This document shows, piece after piece, positions 1-7,066 of a stretch of 57,787 bases of DNA. A program made the translations under genes and the position numbers. The number at the start of each line of letters is the position of its first letter. The first letter of the stretch is position 1. Source of the stretch: Zongyangia hominis (lineage in GTDB: Bacteria > Bacillota > Clostridia > Oscillospirales > Ruminococcaceae); NCBI RefSeq assembly GCF_014385095.1, contig NZ_JACRTC010000009.1:1-57787 (forward strand). Reading direction: 5' to 3'. The notes below the pieces were generated by a model. The model made no database searches. It was given only the letters and a program-made list of their open reading frames with translations, and had not been told where the DNA came from.

Positions 1-597
1 GACTACGAAATCTTCTACCCATGGAAAGAACAAGAGTGCCCTGTTACTGCAAAGGGGTTTGTTCAGCCATACGCTGACAGTCCAATGGATGAAGAAAATG
101 TGGGCGAACACGTTTACCTACAAATTATAAACAACGCAAAAGAATATGTGTATATCAATACGCCCTATCTGATTGTTGATGACAGCGTTCTTTCTGCATT
201 GTGTCTGGCAGCAAAAAGCGGTGTAGATGTCCGTATCGTTACGCCGCACCGATGGGACAAGCTGCTGGTACATATGACAACCCGCTCTTATTATCGTGAA
301 CTGATAAAAGCCGGGGTCAAAATCTACGAATACAGCAAAGGCTTTATCCACTCCAAAACCTTTGTATCAGACGATAAAACCGCTACTGTCGGTACGACAA
401 ATCTGGATTTCAGAAGTTTATATCTGCATTTTGAATGTGGTGCATTGCTTTATGAAAGCAACGCCGTGATGGAAGTCAAGGAGGACTTCCTGCACACGCT
501 GGAAATTTGTCAACAGGTGACGGAGAAAGATTGCAACGCAAATATTGTAATTCGATTGCTTCAGGATATTCTCCGCCTGTTTGCACCCTTGATGTGA
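1..597 (+). CDS. cls: Cardiolipin synthase, C-terminal part (phospholipase D family)
   Basis: The gene is open at the window edge, so only the last 198 codons are present. The visible part is the second PLD domain of a membrane cardiolipin synthase, which joins two phosphatidylglycerol molecules into cardiolipin and glycerol. The HKD signature is intact: an IHSKTF stretch with H and K four-residue spaced before an Asp, followed by GTTNLDFRS. The gene reads in frame 1 from the first base, so an internal Met at 85 is not the start. It is followed 12 bases later by an AI-2E family permease and then a lipid kinase, which suggests a membrane-lipid operon. The call is firm; whether it is chromosomal or element cargo is inferred. 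Confidence 0.9.
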   Translation, partial: DYEIFYPWKEQECPVTAKGFVQPYADSPMDEENVGEHVYLQIINNAKEYVYINTPYLIVDDSVLSALCLAAKSGVDVRIVTPHRWDKLLVHMTTRSYYRELIKAGVKIYEYSKGFIHSKTFVSDDKTATVGTTNLDFRSLYLHFECGALLYESNAVMEVKEDFLHTLEICQQVTEKDCNANIVIRLLQDILRLFAPLM

Positions 598-609
598 GGA
601 GAAAGTAAA

Positions 610-1773
610 TTGTTAGAAAATACAGAAAAAAGACACCAGCTTGCCAAATGGCTTATCAGCATTATTACAATTTGCATCCTGATTTATCTTGGCATTCGCC
701 ATATAAATCAATTAGCTGTTGCCGTTACATGGTTGAAGGAATTGATGAATCCGCTTCTGATTGGATTCGTCTTGGCACTGTTTTTGAATGTGCCGCTGGG
801 TTTTATTGAAAGGCACCTGTTTCAAAAGAAACCGACTCCGAGGAAAAAGAAAATGCGGAGGCCGTTGGCCATTCTGCTTTCATTCGCTCTTGTGATCGGT
901 ATTTTTATCGGTATTGCATTTTTGGTGATCCCTGAGTTGGTAGATGCTGTTGGTATCGTCATTTCCTCTATTATGAACGGTATGGATCAACTCGCGGCTT
1001 TTGAAAGCACTGCCGATTATTCCAAGCTGCCATTTGGAGAGCAACTGTCGCAGATCGATATAGACTTTGTTGAAATAAAAACCAAACTCGAAGAATGGAT
1101 CAAGCAGCTTGGTACCACCGTTGTAGATGGTGCTGCGAGTGCATTGGGAGGAATTACCTCTACCATCTTTGATTTTATTATCGGTCTTGTTTTCTCCATA
1201 TACATTTTGGCGAATAAGGAGAAACTGAAAAGACAGATTTCGCGACTGATCCGTGTGTGGCTTCCAAAGAAATTTGGCGAGTGGAGTATTCATGTAGCTT
1301 CTGTCTGCGGCAGAAATTTCAAACTATTTGTGGCTGGGCAGACAACAGAAGCAATCATCCTCGGCACACTTTGCGCCATAGGTATGCTGATATTAAGAAT
1401 CCCATATGCGCCGATGATCGGTGCGCTTGTGGGCGTGACTGCATTGATCCCCTATGTAGGCGCATGGATCGCAACGCTTATCGGTGCATTTATGATCCTG
1501 ACAGTTAATCCCTTTAAGGCACTGGTGTTTGTTATTTTTCTTTTGACATTGCAGCAGATTGAAGGCAACGCCATTTATCCGAAGGTGGTAGGGGCAAAAA
1601 TCAATCTCCCCGCTATGTGGGTTCTGGCCGCTATCACCGTAGGAGGTAATTTGGGCGGCCCTATTGGTATGTTGCTTGGTGTACCGGCAGCGGCATCAGC
1701 ATATGCGCTTTTGAAAGAAGCAACGGACAAACGAGAAGCTGTGCAAAAGCAGGCATCCACTACAGAGAAATGA
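610..1773 (+). CDS. AI-2E family transporter (DUF20 permease)
   Basis: A 387-residue polytopic membrane protein with about eight hydrophobic segments, a polar loop rich in Lys/Arg near residues 75-85, and the long soluble segment (about residues 125-180) typical of the AI-2E/PerM family. Family members export autoinducer-2-like molecules or act as ion antiporters, and the substrate here cannot be told. The start is TTG at 610, preceded by a TGAGGAG ribosome site that overlaps the end of the cls gene, so translation is probably coupled. The C-terminal GGPIGMLLGVPAAA motif fits the family. The family assignment is confident, the function is not. Confidence 0.88.
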   Translation: MLENTEKRHQLAKWLISIITICILIYLGIRHINQLAVAVTWLKELMNPLLIGFVLALFLNVPLGFIERHLFQKKPTPRKKKMRRPLAILLSFALVIGIFIGIAFLVIPELVDAVGIVISSIMNGMDQLAAFESTADYSKLPFGEQLSQIDIDFVEIKTKLEEWIKQLGTTVVDGAASALGGITSTIFDFIIGLVFSIYILANKEKLKRQISRLIRVWLPKKFGEWSIHVASVCGRNFKLFVAGQTTEAIILGTLCAIGMLILRIPYAPMIGALVGVTALIPYVGAWIATLIGAFMILTVNPFKALVFVIFLLTLQQIEGNAIYPKVVGAKINLPAMWVLAAITVGGNLGGPIGMLLGVPAAASAYALLKEATDKREAVQKQASTTEK

Positions 1774-1782
1774 GGAACTCAA

Positions 1783-2643
1783 ATGGCTACAGCATATATC
1801 CTTTACAACCCGTTATCCGGCAATGGTGATTGCCTTGAAAATGCGAGGAACCTCGAAGTCTATATTGATGATGATGTTACATATGTAGATATTACACGCA
1901 TAAAGAGCTATCCCGTTTTTATCAACGTTTTGGAGCCAGATGATTATTTGATTCTTGCAGGCGGTGACGGAACACTGAATCGTTTCGTCAATGGTACAGC
2001 CGATATTTCCATTCAACAAGAAATACTGTACTTTCCAACCGGAACTGGGAACGACTTTGCCTGCGACTTACGAAGAACAGCATACACAAATCCTTTTCCA
2101 ATCAACGAATTTATAACACATCTGCCGACGGTGGAAGTCAAAGGGAAAACATATCGATTTCTCAATGCTGTTGGTTTCGGAATTGATGGTTACTGTTGTC
2201 AAGTTGGGGATGAGCTTCGCAAGCAGCCAGATAAAAAGGTAAATTATACTTTGATTGCTGTCAAAGGATTACTGGGGAAATTCAATCCGAGAAACGCCAA
2301 AATAACAGTGGACGGAGTTGAACATACTTATCATAAAGTGTGGATCGCACCGACGCTGAACGGAAGATATTATGGCGGCGGCATGATGGCAGCTCCGGAA
2401 CAGAATAGACTATCAGAGGAACGAACGTTGTCGTTGATGGTTTTTCATGGTGCAGGTCGGTTAAGGACGCTTTGTATATTCCCCGGCATTTTCAATGGGA
2501 CTCATGTAAAGCACAAAAAACAGGTGGATATCCTTACAGGCTATGAGATTAGAGTAGAATTTGACAGACCTACTCCACTACAGATTGATGGAGAAACTGT
2601 ACTGGATGTAATGACTTATGTTGCAAGAACACACTTATACTAA
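1783..2643 (+). CDS. Diacylglycerol kinase catalytic-domain lipid kinase
   Basis: A 286-residue cytosolic or membrane-associated lipid kinase. The nucleotide-binding signature GGDGTLNRF lies near residue 61 and is followed by the FPTGTGNDFA motif, both diagnostic of the DAGK catalytic domain shared by DgkB, YegS and sphingosine kinases. It probably phosphorylates diacylglycerol or a related lipid. It lies 9 bases after the AI-2E permease in the same operon as cls, consistent with phospholipid turnover. The length matches the family. The exact lipid substrate is unknown. Confidence 0.88.
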   Translation: MATAYILYNPLSGNGDCLENARNLEVYIDDDVTYVDITRIKSYPVFINVLEPDDYLILAGGDGTLNRFVNGTADISIQQEILYFPTGTGNDFACDLRRTAYTNPFPINEFITHLPTVEVKGKTYRFLNAVGFGIDGYCCQVGDELRKQPDKKVNYTLIAVKGLLGKFNPRNAKITVDGVEHTYHKVWIAPTLNGRYYGGGMMAAPEQNRLSEERTLSLMVFHGAGRLRTLCIFPGIFNGTHVKHKKQVDILTGYEIRVEFDRPTPLQIDGETVLDVMTYVARTHLY

Positions 2644-2644
2644 A

Positions 2645-2690
2645 AAAACACCAGCCACAACCCGTGATAATAGGTTGTGGCTGGTGTTTT
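2645..2690 (+). terminator. Strong rho-independent terminator
   Basis: An 18-bp perfect inverted repeat (2645-2662 with 2673-2690) separated by a 10-base loop, with A-rich and T-rich flanks. It directly follows the lipid kinase stop and can work on both strands, so it also separates the convergent relaxase gene. It marks the probable edge between the chromosomal operon and the mobile DNA. Confidence 0.9.
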
Positions 2691-2712
2691 AAATACCACA
2701 GAGACGCAATGT

Positions 2713-4425
2713 TCAGCGCTCCCAATCGTCCCGTTTTTTCTTGGACTGGGTCTGGCTGCGTTCTTGCCGAAGCCTGCGCTGCTGCTCCCATTTCATTTGC
2801 TGAATTTCCTGTCCCTCGGCGTATTCATCCAGAATAAGGGAAACTTCACGCTTGCCGTCAACCATGGTCATGTGGCTGTACTTATCGGCATAGTGTTCCT
2901 GCAACTTGCGAACGGCATCCTGTTCCTTTTCCGGGCGGATAGCCTGTCGTGTATCATAAAGCTCGATGGGATCGAAGTCAGTTGCTTGCGCCTGCAATGC
3001 GGCAAATTCTTTTTGCGCCGCATCCAATTCTGCGGCGAACTGTGCCTCTTTGCCTTCCAGATTTTTCAGCGAATCTCTCATGTTGGATACGCTGGTTTTT
3101 ACTTTCTTTACTTCCTTATCGTCAGCGCAGTTCAGTTGATTCAGGAGCATGGTTCGTTCGGAACGCAGTTCCTCCAAATCTTCGGTCAACTCCGTAATGC
3201 GCTGAGAAAGCTCCAGCTGCTTTTTGACATTGAAAACAGAAGTGTCTTTCTTTTCAGAGCGCAAAGATTTCTGCTGGCTACTCTTTTCCTTGATTTCCTG
3301 TTTCAGTTCGTCATAGCGTTCCAGAATAGGATCTGCGGTATCCACATATTTAGACATACTGTTTTTGCCTTTGCGGATATGCCCAAGCTGATAGCAGAAA
3401 ATAATCATCTTTGCACGCAGGGATTCCATAGCTTCCGCAAGGGCAGGGACGGTGTTTTTTACTGCGTCTATCAGCTTCTTGACAGATGCTTTCAGTTCTC
3501 GCAGCAAAGCATTGTCCGCCTTGATCTGCCTGTTCAGTTCACAGCGGTCAGAGATAATGCCCTTGGCTTCCAGCGCACGGGCAACCACACCCTCATGAAT
3601 GGTAGGTTGCTCAGTTAAACCTCGCTCGGCATGACTGCGGTGGTCAATACGCTCATCGTGTCCGTATCTCTCCAAATAGCGGTTGGTCACGTCTGCCCAC
3701 GCTTTGCGCCACTCTATAAGCTGTTCCTCGCTATTCCAACGCTCGGCAATGGGATTCTGCCTGCCGAACTTGGTGCTTTTCGGGTGCTTGTTGGCTCGTT
3801 CATATCCGTGCTTTTCAGCTTCGGATGGCGGCATATACACCTTCTTTTTGCCGACCTTGTAGGGGTATTGCTTTTCCCATCCATCAGCTTGTGCCGCTTT
3901 GAACTCGGCGGCGGTAAAGCCCCGTTCCTCGCCGCCCTTGACGCAGAGATATTCTTTCTCGGTCTTGTACTGCCAGCGTCCTTGTTCATCCAGTGGGCGC
4001 ACCGTCAGCATAATATGGGCGTGGGGATTATGCCCTGGTGGATGCGGATCGTGGATCGCAACATCGGCGCACATCCCATCGGCAACAAAGCTGTTCTGAA
4101 TGAAATCAGTTAAAAGCTCCTGCCATTGTTCCGGTGTCAGCTCAATAGGCAGCGCAGGGACGAACTCACGGGCAAGGCGGCTGTCCCTGGTCTTTTCGTT
4201 TTCTTCCACGGCATTCCATAGTACACCTCGGTCTTTCCATTCCGGCGGAGCATACTCCGGCAGGAATACCTCCCGCCATACAAGTCCTTTCTTGCGTGTA
4301 AAATCATGTCTTACGCCATCGTAGTCATTGAGAATATTAGTGCAGCTCAGATAAGCGGAAGCTGCCACCGCAGATCGCCCTGTACCTCGGCTGACCACCT
4401 TTGCTTCCAAGTGGTAAATCGCCAT
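2713..4425 (-). CDS. MobA/MobL family (MOBQ) relaxase
   Basis: A 570-residue relaxase that nicks one strand at oriT and pilots it into the recipient. The N-terminus has the MobA/MobL pattern GRSAVAASAYLS with the candidate catalytic Tyr at about residue 25. The metal-binding histidine triad lies in HDPHPPGHNPHAH at residues 125-137. The second half is a long charged coiled-coil region, as expected for the accessory domain. An RSF1010-like nic site lies about 310 bases upstream and a DUF3847 gene follows, which is the standard order of such modules. It is one of four relaxases in the window. Confidence 0.93.
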   Translation of the reverse strand: MAIYHLEAKVVSRGTGRSAVAASAYLSCTNILNDYDGVRHDFTRKKGLVWREVFLPEYAPPEWKDRGVLWNAVEENEKTRDSRLAREFVPALPIELTPEQWQELLTDFIQNSFVADGMCADVAIHDPHPPGHNPHAHIMLTVRPLDEQGRWQYKTEKEYLCVKGGEERGFTAAEFKAAQADGWEKQYPYKVGKKKVYMPPSEAEKHGYERANKHPKSTKFGRQNPIAERWNSEEQLIEWRKAWADVTNRYLERYGHDERIDHRSHAERGLTEQPTIHEGVVARALEAKGIISDRCELNRQIKADNALLRELKASVKKLIDAVKNTVPALAEAMESLRAKMIIFCYQLGHIRKGKNSMSKYVDTADPILERYDELKQEIKEKSSQQKSLRSEKKDTSVFNVKKQLELSQRITELTEDLEELRSERTMLLNQLNCADDKEVKKVKTSVSNMRDSLKNLEGKEAQFAAELDAAQKEFAALQAQATDFDPIELYDTRQAIRPEKEQDAVRKLQEHYADKYSHMTMVDGKREVSLILDEYAEGQEIQQMKWEQQRRLRQERSQTQSKKKRDDWER

Positions 4426-4639
4426 TCGTTCTCACCGTCCTTTCATCCCTTGTTTTTGTTTCTTTTTCGCAAAAAGAAAATGACCCTAACTTCAAGTTAG
4501 GGTCATAACCGCAAACAAAGCTGCCAGTGGCAGGTTTGTGCGGGCAGTTGGTGGAATACCGTCGGTTGAAGCGACGGTATTTTGTATAGGTGGCAACACC
4601 GGCCACCAACTGCGTGGCCAATGACAGCAGCACAGCCGT

Positions 4640-4760
4640 GATGTGGCATTGGACATAAGGCTCCCGCAGGAGCCGCATCCGCCTCGCAGAGCGCACGGTT
4701 GCCGCAGGCAATACCACCGCCCCTTTGGGGTGGTGAGTAAGTGCGCCCTTCGGGACAAAA
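4640..4760 (-). other. Origin of transfer of the first mobilization module
   Basis: This intergenic stretch lies between the DUF3847 gene and its relaxase and has only spurious open frames. A hairpin with CACCGCCCC and GGGGTGGTG arms and a TTT loop (4716-4736) is followed by TAAGTGCGCCCTT at 4739-4751. That core matches the nic region known for RSF1010/R1162-type MOBQ plasmids, and hairpin plus nic core is the usual order. A second hairpin, GGCTCC-CGCA-GGAGCC, lies near 4656-4672. The rest of 4426-4796 shows no other feature. The assignment is by pattern and position. Confidence 0.75.
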
Positions 4761-4796
4761 GAAACGGGACGCCCGGTTTCCCAAGCGCCCCTCGTA

Positions 4797-5012
4797 TCAA
4801 TTCTTTCGTAAAATCCCATATAAAAAGTCCTCCAGTTCTTCAAGGTTCATGGTAGAAGCCTGCGGCAAGGCTTTTTCCAGTATCGCACCCTCCTGGATCA
4901 ATCGTCTGGTTCGTGCTTTTCGCTCAGCAACACGGTTACGATTCTCTGCCTGTTCCAATCGGTGGCGCTCCTGTAACAGTCTTTTTTCGTCTTGGGTCAT
5001 ATCTTTAGCCAT
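4797..5012 (-). CDS. DUF3847 family small mobilization-associated protein
   Basis: A 71-residue charged, mainly helical protein. The N-terminal half is coiled-coil-like (many Glu/Lys/Arg), followed by RTRRLIQEGAILE, the hallmark that recurs in the two other DUF3847 proteins of this window. A good AGGAGG ribosome site precedes the start. In all three modules this gene sits next to oriT and before a MOBQ relaxase, so an accessory role in relaxosome assembly is likely but not proven. Confidence 0.8.
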   Translation of the reverse strand: MAKDMTQDEKRLLQERHRLEQAENRNRVAERKARTRRLIQEGAILEKALPQASTMNLEELEDFLYGILRKN

Positions 5013-5059
5013 AAAAATCCTCCTGTGATAGTAAAAATAGGTTCGTTTGATAGCAGACA

Positions 5060-5087
5060 GATACCAAATATCCGTCCACTTGGTATC
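5060..5087. repeat. Inverted repeat upstream of the DUF3847 gene
   Basis: GATACCAA at 5060-5067 is repeated as TTGGTATC at 5080-5087, a perfect 8-bp inverted repeat with a 12-base centre. It lies 48 bases before the DUF3847 start, where a promoter operator would be expected. The binding protein is unknown; the ParR-like protein encoded just upstream is one candidate. Confidence 0.4.
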
Positions 5088-5132
5088 ACGATTTTCATTG
5101 AATCTGTGATAAATTTCTCATGGTAGTAAAAA

Positions 5133-5170
5133 TGCCCCCGATGGTATTGCAGTAATACCAATCGAGGGCA
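5133..5170 (-). terminator. Terminator after the parMR pair
   Basis: A long imperfect stem on the minus strand (TGCCCTCGATTGGTATT with its partner, one bulge) with a short loop, followed by a TTTTTA run. It ends the segregation operon 10 bases after the ParR-like stop and separates it from the mobilization genes. Confidence 0.8.
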
Positions 5171-5179
5171 ATCGTAATA

Positions 5180-5536
5180 TCAGAAGCTGTCCGCAAAGTC
5201 CAATGCCGCCGAAAGTTCTTCATCATCCGGCTCCGGTGCGGATATTTGCGGTACAGACTGTGCAAATTGCAGTACCGGGGCCGGGACTGAACGCAAGCCC
5301 TGTCCGATCACTTCCATAACCCGCTGAAGAAAAGCATCCTCTTTTTCACGGGTTTCCAGATACGGGTCTGAAGCAAGGCGGTTCTGACGGTCAAAGTGGT
5401 CATTGATGGCGGCAACAATCGCCTTGCTGTAAGAGCGATATTTCTTTTTGTCCATCTGCTGTAAATGTTCATAAGCCCTGCGGTCATCCTCGTCTGTAAG
5501 ATTTAAGCGTAGGGTGGTCGTGTAGATCTGCTTCAT
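5180..5536 (-). CDS. ParR-like partition protein (ribbon-helix-helix)
   Basis: A 118-residue protein whose start is placed at the ATG overlapping the ParM stop (ATGA), because translation coupling is typical and upstream codons lie inside parM. Residues 1-20 (KQIYTTTLRLNLTDEDD) look like the beta strand of a ribbon-helix-helix fold, followed by two helices and an acidic tail. In type II partition systems the second gene encodes the centromere-binding adaptor. The family resembles the plasmid stabilization protein found downstream of ParM/Alp-type actins in Clostridia. It may bind the palindrome array upstream of parM. Confidence 0.7.
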   Translation of the reverse strand: MKQIYTTTLRLNLTDEDDRRAYEHLQQMDKKKYRSYSKAIVAAINDHFDRQNRLASDPYLETREKEDAFLQRVMEVIGQGLRSVPAPVLQFAQSVPQISAPEPDDEELSAALDFADSF

Positions 5537-6471
5537 ACGATGCCGCCTTTTCTGTGGAGCTTCTGCTCGGCAAGCAGTTCGTATCCCTTTGCGGTAGCGC
5601 AAATATCATCATTGATGGTCACTCGGTCTTTGTCATAGGTGCCGAAGTTTTTGAGAATACAGTTTCCACCTCCTACCACATACAGGCGCATCAGTTCGGG
5701 CTCGTATTCGTGTTCACGCAGTCTGCGGAAGATGCCTTCTGCGTACTCTGTTGCAGTATCACGGATAGCGGTCAGATAGCGTTCGCTGATGTCTGCCGTG
5801 CCATGACGGATCACACGGTCAAGGACAGTTTCATCGACGGATACGCCAAACTGCTTCATCAGATTTTCACGCACCGCAAGCATACACTGGTTGGTGCCGT
5901 ACTTCTCGGTAAAGCACTTTTTCGCAAGAGGGCGGCACTCGTTGATATACATGACGTTCATCGTGCCGTTGCCAATATCGCAGAGCATATTGATACCCTT
6001 GAACTCACGGAGCTTATCAGCAACCGCAGAAAAGCCCTGCGGAAAAATATCAGCGCCGACAAATTCCACATGGTAATCCATACCACGGAAAGTGAAGTCG
6101 GCGCTGTCATTCTGAAGCAGATATGCCTTGAAGCTGTCTTTCTGCTCGGATACCCAAGTCAGCGGCAGTCCAGCGGCAATGTGGACACGGGCAGAGGTCA
6201 GCTTGCGGATATTCAGTTCTCTGGCGATTGCAGCAAGGGTCAGAATATAATAGTCGCTGTCCGTCATCTTGTCGGAGATAAATTCCTTGTGTTCCTCTCC
6301 GATGAGATAATATCTGCCCTCGTAGACAAGCAGATTGCTCTTAAAGATCGGCTCTTTGTCATAGGCAGCAACGCCCGTCTTGAAACAGCAGTGGGCAGTT
6401 TTGATATTGCCGTAGCCGTGATCAATGCCAATGATAATGGGATTGGTGGTTGTGTTGTTCATAAAATTCAT
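5533..6471 (-). CDS. ParM/StbA-like actin ATPase for DNA segregation
   Basis: A 312-residue actin-fold ATPase. The phosphate-1 loop GIDHGYGNIKT is near the N-terminus, the second phosphate loop DIGNGTMNVMY is near residue 157, and the adenosine motif VVGGGNCIL is near residue 260. Such proteins form dynamic filaments that push plasmid copies apart. The start is the ATG at 6471, which has an AAAGGA site seven bases before it; longer starts have none. It is coupled to the ParR-like gene. Finding it in an integrating element suggests that the excised circle replicates and is segregated. Confidence 0.85.
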   Translation of the reverse strand: MNFMNNTTTNPIIIGIDHGYGNIKTAHCCFKTGVAAYDKEPIFKSNLLVYEGRYYLIGEEHKEFISDKMTDSDYYILTLAAIARELNIRKLTSARVHIAAGLPLTWVSEQKDSFKAYLLQNDSADFTFRGMDYHVEFVGADIFPQGFSAVADKLREFKGINMLCDIGNGTMNVMYINECRPLAKKCFTEKYGTNQCMLAVRENLMKQFGVSVDETVLDRVIRHGTADISERYLTAIRDTATEYAEGIFRRLREHEYEPELMRLYVVGGGNCILKNFGTYDKDRVTINDDICATAKGYELLAEQKLHRKGGIV

Positions 6472-6521
6472 ATTGGTTCCTTTCTGCCGCATAGCGGCGA
6501 TACAAAAATAATGGATGGTTT

Positions 6522-7058
6522 TGGTAAGTGGACATTTTGTCCACTTACCACTTTAGGCGTTTTTGGCAAGTGGACAAAATGTCCACTTGCCATCTGCGAT
6601 CAGTTTTTTGGTGGTGGTCATTTTGACCACCACCACTTGATACAGGTCTGAGTGAAAGTTCCCAAATTGGGAACTTTCAGTTTCGGGCAATAAATAAGCG
6701 ACCTATGATTACTCATAAGCCGCAGGCGGATGGATATTCAGCCACAAAAGTGAAAATTGCCGAATTGACAACTTTCATTTCAAGGAAAATCAAGTGGTCA
6801 AAATGGCCACTTGATTTTATGGCCAGGAGCATTGCGTGGTAGGTTTCCAAAACGGCAACCTACCACAACAGGAATATAACATAGATTTTGGCAAGTTCCC
6901 ACTTTGGGGACTTGCCAAATCAACGGCAGTTTTCACAGAAATCAAGTTCCCAGATTGGGAACTTGAAATACAACACGCCAAAGTGCCAAGTTGGCACTTT
7001 GCCACTGAAGGCGCAGAAAAAAACACCTCAAGTTACCAATTTGGGAACTTGAGGTGTT
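6522..7058. repeat. Array of eleven palindromes upstream of parM
   Basis: This 595-base gap between the recombinase and parM is filled with eleven palindromes of 21-37 bases, centred near 6536, 6578, 6622, 6666, 6764, 6802, 6851, 6903, 6954, 6990 and 7040. Each has 10-17 bp arms around a 3-base centre, and nine of the eleven have the form CA-NNN-TG at the middle. Arm sequences differ (AAGTGGACA, GGTGGTCA, AAGTTCCCA, AAAGTGCCA), yet changes on one side are matched on the other. Position before parM-parR is that of a type II centromere, and the units form a group of four and a group of seven split by a 70-base gap. The function is inferred. Confidence 0.85.
7021..7058 (-). terminator. Terminator after the first serine recombinase
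   Basis: The last palindrome of the array has 17-bp arms with one mismatch and, read on the minus strand, is followed by a run of seven T. It lies nine bases after the recombinase stop, so it can act as that gene's rho-independent terminator while still sharing the CA-NNN-TG centre of the array. Confidence 0.75.
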
Positions 7059-7066
7059 CTATAGCT

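Noticed and set aside
2677..3618. A 313-codon plus-strand frame opposite the first relaxase
   Set aside because: It is a shadow of the coiled-coil part of the relaxase; the Leu/Phe richness comes from antisense reading of Lys/Glu codons.
4492..4843. Several overlapping open frames of 90-168 codons between the first relaxase and the DUF3847 gene
   Set aside because: They cover the oriT hairpins and nic core, have no ribosome site and read low-complexity Cys/Arg/Pro residues. They are chance frames.
5554..6651. A 365-codon plus-strand open frame opposite parM
   Set aside because: It is the complement of a well-supported actin-like gene with intact ATPase motifs and good coupling. The plus frame has no domain pattern and no ribosome site.
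6522..7058. CRISPR array for the repeat region before parM
   Set aside because: The units are palindromes of differing sequence and irregular spacing, without identical repeats or unique spacers, and there are no cas genes.
6522..7058. Type III toxin-antitoxin RNA repeats
   Set aside because: Type III antitoxins are tandem near-identical repeats followed by a ToxN-like gene. Here the repeats differ and the neighbours are parM and a recombinase.
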